Shown here: one piece after another, positions 7,919-15,993 of the stretch
How positions within the stretch are numbered: the stretch's first letter is position 1
Layout of the letters: every line of letters starts with the position of its first letter
From: Aliarcobacter sp.
Lineage (GTDB): Bacteria; Campylobacterota; Campylobacteria; Campylobacterales; Arcobacteraceae
Assembly (NCBI GenBank): GCA_023268955.1
Contig: JALRJW010000140.1
Coordinates: forward strand, 1 to 20,883
Length of the DNA: 20,883 nt
Direction of reading: 5' to 3'
Program-made: the position numbers and the translations under genes
The notes under the pieces: generated by a model
The model's database searches: none
The model's input: the letters and a program-made list of their open reading frames with translations, nothing else
Told to the model about the DNA's origin: nothing

Positions 7919-10262
7919 CCTGTGTAAGCTCTAAATCTAGTAGTATTTCATTCTTTGAAATATTATTTTTTGAAAGTAAATCATTAATTACTGATTCTCT
8001 AATTGTTATTTCTAATTTTTTGCAAGCAGTTTCAAAAGCTTGTTCTTCTCCAACAATAAAACACATTTTTTTTGCTCGGGTAATAGCTGTATATAAAAGT
8101 TTTGTATTGTGCATAATATAATGTGAAAAACTCATAGGAATCAATGCTGTTTCATATTCCATACCCTGAGTTTTATGAATTGTTAAACAATAAGCTAAAG
8201 ATAAGAGTGAAATAATATTATCAAAGTCATAAAATACTACCATATCATCATTTGGATATAAAACTATGCACTTTTCTTCATCAAAATCTAGTTTAATTAT
8301 TAGTCCTAATTGACCATTAAAAACTCTTTTTTCTAGAAAATCTGTTGAGCCACTTTTGTACATGCTCATTGTTTGAGCTCTCATATTTTCATTTTTTATA
8401 TGAATTACTTTATCTGTAATTTTAAACTTACCTAGTTTTGTTTCTAATGCTTTTGATTTAGTGTGATTAAAAAGAGTTTGAAGCTGAATATTTAGATTAT
8501 CAACACCTAAAGTTCCACCTTTCATAGGTGTAATTACTTGAAACAGTGTCAAAGCACTACTAATATCTTTTTTCTTAATTAAGTCATAATAAGTTTGAAT
8601 ATAAGAAGATGCGATATTTAAAATATTATTTAAAATTAATGTTGATAATTCAACCCTTTGCTCACTAAACTCATTTTGAGATAAAGAATTTTTTTGTGCG
8701 TAATAATTTTGCATTGAAACATTTACAAAAGCAAAATCCTCATACTCTTTTTGATATTCAGGTAAAGCTCCAACTCTAATATCGTTTGCAATCAAAGCTA
8801 TAGCTTGGTTCTCATTTTGTCTGTAAATTTTTGTTAGTTTACATATTGGAGCAAGTTCATATTTAATACTATCAGCTAAAATATTTCCAGCTCCAATTGC
8901 TGGTAATTGACCATCATCACCAACTATTATAAAAACTGTATCATCACTTATTTTTGAGATAATTTGATTAAAAGTTACAGAGTTTACCATTGAAGCTTCA
9001 TCTAAAAGTATAACTTTATGGGGAAAAAAATCTTGCTCTTTATGTTTCATAAGCAATGATTGAATTGTTGAAGAATTATATCCTGTTGTATCAGATATTC
9101 TTTGAGAGGCAATACCACTTAATGCTATAGTTATGATATCATCAAAACTACATATCTCTTCTAAAAGTTCAAGTATTGCCCTACTTGAAGTTGATTTACC
9201 AGTTCCAGCATAACCAATCAAAAATAGTGTTTTATGACCTTCATTTATAAGTTCTACTGCTCTTTTTTGTTCATCACTTAAAGTAAAACCTAAAGTTTTC
9301 TCTTTTTTTTCTAAATAGGCTTTAAAATCAGAGTTGATTTTTTTATTTTTATCATCTTTTCTTCTGTGAAAAAAGTCTAATATATTTCTTTCAGCCCAAT
9401 ATAAATTTGATAAAGAGTATCTATTCTCCTTTGTTAAAAAGATATCTTCTTCAACTACAAGTTTTGCCATAGCATTTTCATAAAGTTCTTCTTGATTTTC
9501 AAATCTCAATTGCTCATCTAAAAGATTATATAAGTGAAATTTATCAATTGAAGAGTTTCCATTATTATCGCAATACTCTTTTAAAGTGTAATTTAAACAT
9601 GCCATAATTCTAAATTCACTTTTTGGGTCAATTCCTAATGATTTAGCTATTTCATCAGCTTTTTTAAATCCAATACCTTTTATGTTTATCAAAATATATG
9701 GATTTTTCTTGATTTTTTCTATTAAATCTTGAACTTCTCCAAAAGCTGAATATATTTTTGTAATTAAACTTGAAGTAACACCATATTTACCTAAAAATGA
9801 ACCTAATTCTCTTAAGTGTTTGAATTTTTGCCACGATTGAACTATCGTGTTAAGTTTTTTTTCTTTGATACCTTTAAATTTTAAAAGTTCATTTGGATTT
9901 TCATTTAGAATATTTACTAATTCTTCTTCTGAATATTTTTCAAGAAGTTCTTTAGCAAATTTATTTCCAACACCTTTAACAATTTTTGTCAAGAAAAAGT
10001 ATAATTCTGCTTCTTTGATAGATAAAGTATCAAACTCAAATTGAACACCATATTTTTTATGATTTATCCAATTACCACTTAATAAAATCTCTTCCCCAAC
10101 AATTTTTTCAATATCAGTATCAAAATAGTTACCACATATTTTTTGATTATTTTCAAGTACAGCTATAATGTAGTTTGTTTCTTCATTTTTGTATAAAACT
10201 TTTTTTAGAACACCTGAAAGTTTAAATGTTTTTTCTGAACTTTTTTGATTTAATTCAGCCAT
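7914..10262 (-). CDS. recD2: RecD2-type superfamily 1B DNA helicase
   Basis: This 782-residue ATP-dependent 5'-3' DNA helicase probably acts in recombination or replication repair. The N-terminus (about 12-82) is the OB-like domain of RecD2/YrrC proteins. Helix-hairpin-helix segments follow (KGVGNKFAKELL about 96, FKGIKEKKL about 129, IKGIGFKKADEIA about 194). The motor has Walker A GYAGTGKS (350-357), Walker B LLDEAS, motif III VGDDGQLPAIG, motif V TIHKTQGMEYE and motif VI YTAITRAKK. The HhH domains and length separate RecD2 from the shorter RecD of RecBCD and from TraA relaxases. The start ATG overlaps the stop of the 117-residue gene upstream (TAATG), so the two are coupled. Confidence 0.93.
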   Translation of the reverse strand: MAELNQKSSEKTFKLSGVLKKVLYKNEETNYIIAVLENNQKICGNYFDTDIEKIVGEEILLSGNWINHKKYGVQFEFDTLSIKEAELYFFLTKIVKGVGNKFAKELLEKYSEEELVNILNENPNELLKFKGIKEKKLNTIVQSWQKFKHLRELGSFLGKYGVTSSLITKIYSAFGEVQDLIEKIKKNPYILINIKGIGFKKADEIAKSLGIDPKSEFRIMACLNYTLKEYCDNNGNSSIDKFHLYNLLDEQLRFENQEELYENAMAKLVVEEDIFLTKENRYSLSNLYWAERNILDFFHRRKDDKNKKINSDFKAYLEKKEKTLGFTLSDEQKRAVELINEGHKTLFLIGYAGTGKSTSSRAILELLEEICSFDDIITIALSGIASQRISDTTGYNSSTIQSLLMKHKEQDFFPHKVILLDEASMVNSVTFNQIISKISDDTVFIIVGDDGQLPAIGAGNILADSIKYELAPICKLTKIYRQNENQAIALIANDIRVGALPEYQKEYEDFAFVNVSMQNYYAQKNSLSQNEFSEQRVELSTLILNNILNIASSYIQTYYDLIKKKDISSALTLFQVITPMKGGTLGVDNLNIQLQTLFNHTKSKALETKLGKFKITDKVIHIKNENMRAQTMSMYKSGSTDFLEKRVFNGQLGLIIKLDFDEEKCIVLYPNDDMVVFYDFDNIISLLSLAYCLTIHKTQGMEYETALIPMSFSHYIMHNTKLLYTAITRAKKMCFIVGEEQAFETACKKLEITIRESVINDLLSKNNISKNEILLDLELTQD

Positions 10263-10615
10263 TAATATCCATCATCAAATTTGCTTTTTTTGTGTTTATC
10301 TTTTGAATAAGTAGCTTTATTTTTCTCTTTTTGAATTAAATTAGCCTCTTTTAAAAGATTATTTCTCTCTTCTTCAAAATCATCAGTATGATGTTTTGTA
10401 TACATTAAAAGTTGTTCAATAAAAGCATGCAACATATTGTAGTAATTTGAATGCAAATCAACTTTTTCAACTCTTTTAGTATCTTCATGATTTTTTAGAG
10501 TTCTTTCAATAAACTTATTATGGTCAAATTCAGGCATTTTTAACAAGGAAACAGTTCTTGTAAAAAATTTTTCAACTATTCTTATGTATCTAATTCTTTT
10601 TTGTTTTTCGTGCAT
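10262..10615 (-). CDS. Conserved-looking small protein of unknown function upstream of recD2
   Basis: The protein is 117 residues, has no signal peptide or membrane segment and is very basic. Its N-terminal 90 residues look helical, and the last 25 are a Lys/Asp-rich, probably disordered tail. No family is recognised. It is squeezed between the arsC-like gene (2-base gap) and recD2 (1-base overlap), so it must be translated from the same message. Coupling to a helicase and its basic charge would fit a nucleic-acid-related role, but that is only inference. Confidence 0.75.
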   Translation of the reverse strand: MHEKQKRIRYIRIVEKFFTRTVSLLKMPEFDHNKFIERTLKNHEDTKRVEKVDLHSNYYNMLHAFIEQLLMYTKHHTDDFEEERNNLLKEANLIQKEKNKATYSKDKHKKSKFDDGY

Positions 10616-10617
10616 AA

Positions 10618-10968
10618 TTATTTCAAAAGTTCTTCAAGATTTTCAATAGGTCTAGCAATAACTGCTTTTCCATTTTTAATAATAATTGGTCTTTCAATAA
10701 GTTTTGGATTTTCAATCATAGCATCAATAATTTTATCTTCATTTGTTTCTGATTTTAAGTTTAGTTGTTTGTAAATATCTTCACCAGTTCTTAAAAGTTC
10801 TTTTGCACTAATTCCTAATTGGGATAATACAGATTTAAGTTCTTCTTTTGATGGTATTTGTTTTAAGTACTCTTTTACTTCAAAATCTAAGTTTTTTTCT
10901 TCTAAAAGTTGCAAAGCATTTCTTGATTTTGAACATCTTGAGTTGTGCCAGATTTTGATATTAGCCAT
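10618..10968 (-). CDS. ArsC-family (YfgD-like) glutaredoxin-type reductase
   Basis: The 116-residue thioredoxin-fold protein keeps the active-site layout of glutathione/glutaredoxin-dependent arsenate reductase: Cys12 in HNSRCSKSRN, Arg60, Arg93 in ERPI and Arg106 in ARPI, close to the C12, R60, R94 and R107 of plasmid ArsC. The CSKSR form matches the chromosomal YfgD subgroup more closely than the classical CGTSR arsenate reductases, so arsenate may not be the physiological substrate. No arsB, arsR or acr3 lies nearby. The start has an AAGGA site. It begins a compact minus-strand run with the 117-residue gene and recD2. Family is firm; substrate is open. Confidence 0.9.
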   Translation of the reverse strand: MANIKIWHNSRCSKSRNALQLLEEKNLDFEVKEYLKQIPSKEELKSVLSQLGISAKELLRTGEDIYKQLNLKSETNEDKIIDAMIENPKLIERPIIIKNGKAVIARPIENLEELLK

Positions 10969-10993
10969 AAAAGTCCTTTTTTACTTTTTGTGA

Positions 10994-11020
10994 ATAATAT
11001 CAAAAAAAAATGGAAGTATC
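10994..11020 (-). promoter_or_regulatory. Possible promoter of the arsC-like/recD2 operon
   Basis: On the minus strand, T8-GA-TATTAT places a -10-like element at 10994-10999 directly after a T-tract, about 25 bases before the start codon. The pattern suits Campylobacterota promoters but is weak. Confidence 0.35.
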
Positions 11021-11044
11021 AATTTAAATTACAAAATGTAATAT

Positions 11045-11443
11045 TTAAAAATCAAAATTCATAGTTAAAAATTCTTGATTTTCTTCCTTAATCATTTCAT
11101 CGTAAATAGCAAGAATATCATAATCTTCAATTTTATTAATTTTTTCAAGAGCTACATATTCTGTATTAGAAGATTCTAACATCATTTCTGTGTCATATAC
11201 CGATAAAGATATATATTCATTAGATTCAGTTATATCATAACTGTCAACTATATTAGTTAAATTTGATTTTTTATTTTCAATTTTACTTAAATTTACCCAA
11301 GAAGATTCATCTTTAATATCACTTATTGATACAAAATTATTCTGTTTTAAATCATCAAATTCAAGTGAACTCAACTGAATATAACCATCATTTGCAAAAG
11401 AAAAAGATAGTAAAAAAGTAGATATCAATATAGATTTTTTCAT
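11045..11443 (-). CDS. Small exported acidic protein of unknown function
   Basis: The reading frame continues upstream to 11866, but the real start is the ATG at 11443: it has an AAAGGAG ribosome site, a good promoter upstream, and gives a clear signal peptide (MKK, hydrophobic core, cleavage after SFA at residue 17). The upstream extension would run antisense through fliK. The mature part, about 115 residues, is acidic, rich in Ser, Asn, Asp and Glu, and has no cysteine. It contains several short S/V/L segments spaced by acidic residues. No family is recognised. It is probably periplasmic or surface-released. It diverges from fliK, and its neighbour downstream on the same strand is the arsC-like gene, 76 bases away. 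Confidence 0.8.
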   Translation of the reverse strand: MKKSILISTFLLSFSFANDGYIQLSSLEFDDLKQNNFVSISDIKDESSWVNLSKIENKKSNLTNIVDSYDITESNEYISLSVYDTEMMLESSNTEYVALEKINKIEDYDILAIYDEMIKEENQEFLTMNFDF

Positions 11444-11476
11444 GAAATACTCCTTTATGTTATTAAATTGTGTCAC

Positions 11477-11485
11477 ATTATACCA
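11477..11485 (-). promoter_or_regulatory. Extended -10 promoter of the exported acidic protein gene
   Basis: TGGTATAAT on the minus strand is a perfect extended -10 (TATAAT at 11477-11482). It places the transcript start about 25-30 bases before the ATG. There is no clear -35, as is usual for this group. Confidence 0.65.
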
Positions 11486-11516
11486 CATTATTATGAATTT
11501 AAAATAAATCAGATAT

Positions 11517-12488
11517 ATGATACAATCACAAATGATAATTTCAAATAACTCTTCAATGAATATTTTACTGCCTAATAATAACACTCTTCTTAAAGAAGCC
11601 CTTAAAAACATTGATAATAAAGAATTGCTAAATCTATTACAAAATAAAAATTTATCTACACAAGAAATACTAAAAAACATATTTGAACAATTAAAAAATC
11701 CAGATAAATCAAACCAATCTCTTATTAACTTTTTGAAAAATTCAAACTTTTTTAATGACTTAGGTAATTTGTCTTCAAATATAAATGATTTATTAAAAAA
11801 TATAAAAAGTAATGAGAATTTAAAATCTTTTTCCAATTCATTGGAAAATTTTTCTAAAAACATCAAAGATATTGACGCTCAAAGTCTAGAAAAAAATATT
11901 AGGGATTCGGGAATATTTTTAGAATCAAAATTAAACAACTATACAAATATTGATTCTAAAAATATACTAAATGATTTGAAAACAATTATTCTAAAACTAC
12001 AAGATGAAATTGCTAAAAATTCTTCAGAAACAAAGCATGGTAGTGATTTATCAAAACTAGTAGATAAAATTTTAACTCAAATTGAAACATCACAAATGTA
12101 TTCAATTCTTTCAAATTCCAATTATATTTATATTCCTTTTTTATGGCAAAATTTAGAAGAAGGAAATATAGAAATAACTAAAAATGAAAGTGATAATTTT
12201 TATTGTAAAATTAATATTACCCTTAAAAACTATGGAAAAGTAGAGTTGACTTTGGGAATATTTGAAGAAAAAGATTTTGAAATTTATGCAAATTTTGAAA
12301 ATAAAGAGTTCAAAGAGATTTTCAAAGAAAAACTTACATCTTTAAAAGATGGTTTTAAAAATCAAGAAATAAATATAAAAGTACTTAGAATAAATGATTT
12401 TAATGAAAATAAATCACCATACAACTCAAATCAAAATATTTATGATGTAGACTCTTCAATTCTTAATCAATTGGATATCAAAGCATAA
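11517..12488 (+). CDS. fliK: FliK-like flagellar hook-length control protein
   Basis: The 323-residue protein is rich in Asn, Lys, Leu and Ser. Its long N-terminal part (about 1-195) is predicted helical with low complexity, as expected for the ruler part of FliK. The C-terminal part (about 200-300) has the substrate-switch-domain pattern: a LKNYGKVELTLGIFEEKDFEIYANFENKEFKEIFKE stretch (positions about 236-271, key features a Gly-Val beta hairpin and a following helix), then a LTSLKDGFKNQEINIKVLRI segment of the usual LxxLxxxG type. FliK is exported by the flagellar apparatus and stops hook growth. It overlaps the downstream FlhB-C-like gene by TAATG. The ribosome site is weak and an ATG at 11532 is an alternative start. 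Confidence 0.75.
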   Translation: MIQSQMIISNNSSMNILLPNNNTLLKEALKNIDNKELLNLLQNKNLSTQEILKNIFEQLKNPDKSNQSLINFLKNSNFFNDLGNLSSNINDLLKNIKSNENLKSFSNSLENFSKNIKDIDAQSLEKNIRDSGIFLESKLNNYTNIDSKNILNDLKTIILKLQDEIAKNSSETKHGSDLSKLVDKILTQIETSQMYSILSNSNYIYIPFLWQNLEEGNIEITKNESDNFYCKINITLKNYGKVELTLGIFEEKDFEIYANFENKEFKEIFKEKLTSLKDGFKNQEINIKVLRINDFNENKSPYNSNQNIYDVDSSILNQLDIKA

Positions 12489-12790
12489 TGGAACAAAATA
12501 TTTCAAATAAAAAAGCTGCTGCTTTAAAATATGACATAGGTAAAGATAGTGCTCCTAAAGTTACTGCAAAAGGGAAAGGTAATACTGCTTTAAATATTAT
12601 AAAAATTGCTAAAGAAAATAATATCCCAATAAAAGAAGATCCTGATTTAGTGGAATTATTATCTCAAATTGATTTAGATAGAGAGATTCCACATAACATG
12701 TACAAAGCTATTGCTGAAATATTTTCATACATTTATGATATTTCAAACAAAGGTTTAGAAAAAGATAAACAATTAGAAGATATAATCTAG
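12488..12790 (+). CDS. Stand-alone FlhB C-terminal domain protein (FhlB/FlhX type)
   Basis: The 100-residue protein corresponds to the C-terminal cytoplasmic domain of FlhB/YscU. Residues 11-50 carry AALKYD, APKVTAKGKG and IAKENNIPI, which line up with the segment directly after the NPTH autocleavage site of full FlhB. The rest follows the family pattern with DREIPHNMYKAIAEIFSYIY. There are no membrane segments and no NPTH motif, so it resembles the already cleaved fragment. Such stand-alone homologues can replace or assist the FlhB C-domain in switching export specificity. It is translationally coupled to the FliK-like gene, its expected functional partner. Confidence 0.85.
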   Translation: MEQNISNKKAAALKYDIGKDSAPKVTAKGKGNTALNIIKIAKENNIPIKEDPDLVELLSQIDLDREIPHNMYKAIAEIFSYIYDISNKGLEKDKQLEDII

Positions 12791-12807
12791 AAAAAATAAA
12801 ACAAAAC

Positions 12808-13248
12808 ATGGCAAAAAACTTACTAGATAACCCTATTTTTATATTTATATTTTCTATTGTTGCAATATTTTTAAATACAATATTATCTAGCCATTTCTTG
12901 CTTTTGATTTTTAGTGGTTTTTTATTTTTAGCCTTTAATACTGCTCTTAAAAATAGATATATGTACTCACTTTTTGTTGTTATTATTACATTTACAATTA
13001 TTGAATACAATATTGGTTTAAAACTATTTACACTTAGTATCATTTCACTATTTTTATATGTTTTCATACTACCTTTTGTAAATAGAATCAATTCATTTAA
13101 TAAATCCAACAGCTATGTTTACATAATTATCTTTTATGGTTTGTTACATACGATTTGGGGAATGCAAACAAATTTTACAGAAGCACTTTTCTTTTCGCTT
13201 CTTATCAACTTTGTTATTGATGTAATTTTAATTGGGGCTTTAATTTGA
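12808..13248 (+). CDS. MreD-like inner-membrane protein
   Basis: The 146-residue, very hydrophobic protein has about five predicted membrane helices and few charged residues. Size, topology and position directly before penicillin-binding protein 2 match MreD, the poorly conserved membrane subunit of the rod elongation complex. There is no diagnostic motif, so this rests mainly on context. Its TGA stop (13246-13248) overlaps the TTG start of the PBP2 gene, giving tight coupling. It begins 17 bases after the FlhB-like gene. Neither mreB nor mreC is in the window, so the name is not assigned. Confidence 0.65.
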   Translation: MAKNLLDNPIFIFIFSIVAIFLNTILSSHFLLLIFSGFLFLAFNTALKNRYMYSLFVVIITFTIIEYNIGLKLFTLSIISLFLYVFILPFVNRINSFNKSNSYVYIIIFYGLLHTIWGMQTNFTEALFFSLLINFVIDVILIGALI

Positions 13249-15023
13249 CAAATAGATTGAATTTAATATATTTTTTTATTGTATTGATTATTATTTTACT
13301 ACTTTCTAGGGTTTTTTTCTTAAGTATAAAATCAAACTCATACTATGAAGAACTTTCTAAAAGTAATTATATTAAAAAAGTCCCAATTGTTCCTGTAAGA
13401 GGTATGATTGAAGATAGAAATGGTGAAAAACTAGCTATCAACAATTTAGGTTTTTATGTAGCAATAAAACCTCATTTAAGTGGTTACAAAAACAAAGAAG
13501 AACTTGAAAAAACAGTTAGTTTTATTGTTGAACATTTCCCTAATTTTGAAAAAGAAAGACTACTAAAAGAATACAAAAAAAATGATTCTCCTTATAATCA
13601 TGAATATGTAAAAGTTATTGATTACATCGATTACGATGAATTCTTTCCAAAATTTACAATTTTTTCTGCAAATAAAAATATAAAAGCAGATGCTTCAAGC
13701 AAAAGATATTATCCATATAAAACAATAGCATCTCATGTTATAGGTTATATAGGAAAAGCTTCAAGAATGGATAATTTAAATAATGAATTATCAGAGTACA
13801 CAGGAATTATTGGAAAAAATGGCTTAGAAAGATATTACAATGAACAACTTCAAGGTCAAATTGGTTTTAAAAATGTAAAAGTAAATGCAATAAATGAAGA
13901 ACTTGAAGTTTTAGAAGTAGTAGAACCTAATCACACGGAAAGTTTAAAAACAACACTTGATATAAAACTACAACAATACATAAATGAAATATTTGATCAT
14001 AAAAGTGGTGCTGTAATAGTTATGGATGCTAACAATGGAGAATTATTAGCAGCTGCTTCTTTTCCTGAATATGACAATAATATTTTTGTAAGTGGAATTA
14101 GTGTTAATGAATGGAATGAAATGAGAAACGATTTTAATCATCCATTTACAAATAAATTAATTAATGGATTATATCCACCGGGTTCTATTGTTAAAATGGG
14201 CGTTAGTCTATCATTTTTAGAAAATGGGATTGATGAAAACTTTAGCGTTAACTGCACAGGTGCTATTCAAATAGGAAATAGAAATTTTAGATGCTGGAAA
14301 CATGAAGGCCATGGTCATGTTGATTTTAGAAAAGCTATTAGAGAGAGTTGTGATGATTTCTTTTACAAAGCAAGCTTAAGAACAGGTATTAACTCTATAT
14401 CAGAGACTTTAGCTAAGTATGGTTTTGGGCAACCTACAGGTGTGGATTTAAACAACGAGTTTTTTGGAATCAATCCAAATAAAAATTGGAAAGAAGAGAA
14501 ATTTGGAGAGCCATGGTATGTTGGGGAAACTGTAATTACATCAATAGGACAAGGTAATATGCTTGTAAGCCCAATGCAAATGGCAAGATATACAGCTTTT
14601 TTAGCTACAAATAAACTACCAACTCCACATTTTCATAAAGCAAATTACAAAGAACCTGTTTATATAGAAACAAATCCTAAACATATGAAACTTATGAGAC
14701 AAGGTATGTATGATGTTACACATCATCCAAAGGGAACTGCTACAAATTATATTAATAGTAAAGTTGATATTGCAGGGAAAACTGGTACTGCTCAAGTAGT
14801 AAGTATTCCCCAATCAGAGAAAAAAAGAATGAAAGAGAGTGAACTAGAATACTATCACAGATCTCATGCTTGGCTAACTACCTATGGCCCTTTCAAAAAT
14901 CCAAAATATGTTGTAACAGTTATGGTCGAACATGGAGGACATGGTGGAAGCGCAGCTGGAGCTATAACGAGTAAAATTTATGATAAATTATATGATTTAG
15001 GCTATATTACTCAAACAAAATAA
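13245..15023 (+). CDS. mrdA: Penicillin-binding protein 2 (rod-shape transpeptidase)
   Basis: This 592-residue peptidoglycan DD-transpeptidase serves lateral wall elongation. It has one N-terminal membrane anchor (about 6-27), then the dimerisation/pedestal domain starting with the VPVRGMIEDRNG motif, and a C-terminal transpeptidase domain. Catalytic motifs are SIVK with the active Ser at 314 and Lys317, SCD at 368-370 (the SxD form usual in PBP2), and KTG at 512-514. The length is normal for MrdA and shorter than high-molecular-weight PBP3. It starts with TTG at 13245, overlapping the stop of the MreD-like gene, with a G-rich ribosome site upstream. No rodA is adjacent, but the MreD-like partner supports an elongation role. 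Confidence 0.94.
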   Translation: MTNRLNLIYFFIVLIIILLLSRVFFLSIKSNSYYEELSKSNYIKKVPIVPVRGMIEDRNGEKLAINNLGFYVAIKPHLSGYKNKEELEKTVSFIVEHFPNFEKERLLKEYKKNDSPYNHEYVKVIDYIDYDEFFPKFTIFSANKNIKADASSKRYYPYKTIASHVIGYIGKASRMDNLNNELSEYTGIIGKNGLERYYNEQLQGQIGFKNVKVNAINEELEVLEVVEPNHTESLKTTLDIKLQQYINEIFDHKSGAVIVMDANNGELLAAASFPEYDNNIFVSGISVNEWNEMRNDFNHPFTNKLINGLYPPGSIVKMGVSLSFLENGIDENFSVNCTGAIQIGNRNFRCWKHEGHGHVDFRKAIRESCDDFFYKASLRTGINSISETLAKYGFGQPTGVDLNNEFFGINPNKNWKEEKFGEPWYVGETVITSIGQGNMLVSPMQMARYTAFLATNKLPTPHFHKANYKEPVYIETNPKHMKLMRQGMYDVTHHPKGTATNYINSKVDIAGKTGTAQVVSIPQSEKKRMKESELEYYHRSHAWLTTYGPFKNPKYVVTVMVEHGGHGGSAAGAITSKIYDKLYDLGYITQTK

Positions 15024-15093
15024 TCAAATTTCAATATTTAATCAATGTTTAGATAATATTATTTTTTAAAATAATCAAGAAATAGGATATTTA

Positions 15094-15825
15094 TTGAAAC
15101 TACTGTTTAGCTTTTTAATTTTCGGACTGTCATATTTATTTGCCCAAGAGCAAGCTCCTATGATAAATCTATCAGTTGCAGCTGTTGATCAACCTGCTCA
15201 ATTTGTTAGAACAATTAATATTGCGATTATATTAGCTTTACTAGTTTTAGCCCCTACTTTACTTTTAATGGTAACATCATTTACAAGAATTGTTATTGTA
15301 TTTTCCCTTTTAAGACAAGCTCTTGGTTTACAACAAACACCACCTACACAAATCATCATTTCATTAGCTTTAATCATGACTGTTTTTATTATGGAACCTT
15401 ACGCTAAAAAATCATGGGAAACTGGTATAAAGCCCTATATGGAAGAAAAAATTGGTTATGAAGAAGCCCTAAAAAATGGTATTGACCCATTTAAGCAATT
15501 TATGATTAAAAATACAAGAGAAGCTGATTTAGCTTTATTTTACAGAATAAAAAAAGAAGAAAATCCAAAAAATATAGAAGATGTTTCTATCACTATTTTA
15601 ATGCCTGCATTTATAGTAAGTGAACTTAGAACAGCCTTTGAAATAGGTTTTTTAATCTTCTTACCATTTTTAGTAATTGATATTATTGTATCTTCAATTC
15701 TTATGTCTTTAGGGATGATGATGCTACCTCCCGTAATGATTTCTCTACCCATCAAAATCATCTTCTTTATCGTGATTGATGGTTGGGCATTGATTATTGG
15801 AAACCTTGCTCAGTCCTTTAAATGA
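15094..15825 (+). CDS. fliP: Flagellar export apparatus protein FliP
   Basis: The 243-residue protein is a core channel subunit of the flagellar type III export gate, forming the FliPQR complex. It has an N-terminal signal peptide (MKLLFSFLIFGLSYLFA), a usual trait of FliP, and about four further hydrophobic segments. The family signatures LMVTSFTRIVIVFSLLRQALG and MMLPPVMISLPIKIIFF are clear; a hydrophilic periplasmic loop lies at about 110-165. The start is TTG at 15094 with an AGGA ribosome site. It follows mrdA after 70 bases, so it may have its own promoter (TAATAT-like elements precede it). No fliQ or fliR follows, showing that the flagellar genes are scattered. Confidence 0.95.
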   Translation: MKLLFSFLIFGLSYLFAQEQAPMINLSVAAVDQPAQFVRTINIAIILALLVLAPTLLLMVTSFTRIVIVFSLLRQALGLQQTPPTQIIISLALIMTVFIMEPYAKKSWETGIKPYMEEKIGYEEALKNGIDPFKQFMIKNTREADLALFYRIKKEENPKNIEDVSITILMPAFIVSELRTAFEIGFLIFLPFLVIDIIVSSILMSLGMMMLPPVMISLPIKIIFFIVIDGWALIIGNLAQSFK

Positions 15826-15942
15826 TGGGGTTTGTAGAGGTTTTATGATTGGTTTTATATACAAAGTGAAACATTTAAATATATAGAATCTATTAAAGTT
15901 ATTTATAAATTATTATTTAAGCTCAAACTCTTGTAACTATTG

Positions 15943-15948
15943 TATAAT
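15943..15948 (+). promoter_or_regulatory. -10 promoter element of the decayed surface protein gene
   Basis: A perfect TATAAT lies about 45 bases before the ATG at 15994, with an AGGA ribosome site at 15981-15984. There is no clear -35. The promoter still looks intact although the gene behind it is broken. Confidence 0.55.
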
Positions 15949-15993
15949 CAATGACTTAAAAATTATGATTAAGCTTTTATAGGAATAAATTTG

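Noticed and set aside
11028..11043. Small hairpin ATTACA-TTT-TGTAAT after the exported protein gene as a terminator
   Set aside because: Only six A/T-rich pairs and no U-tract; too weak to call.
11444..11866. N-terminal extension of the exported acidic protein frame to 11866 on the minus strand
   Set aside because: It runs antisense through fliK, is rich in Phe/Leu/Ser as expected for the complement of A-rich coding sequence, and hides a clean signal peptide and ribosome site at 11443.
12708..13109. Minus-strand frame of 133 codons
   Set aside because: Shadow of the FlhB-C-like and MreD-like genes, both of which fit the local operon with coupled starts and stops.
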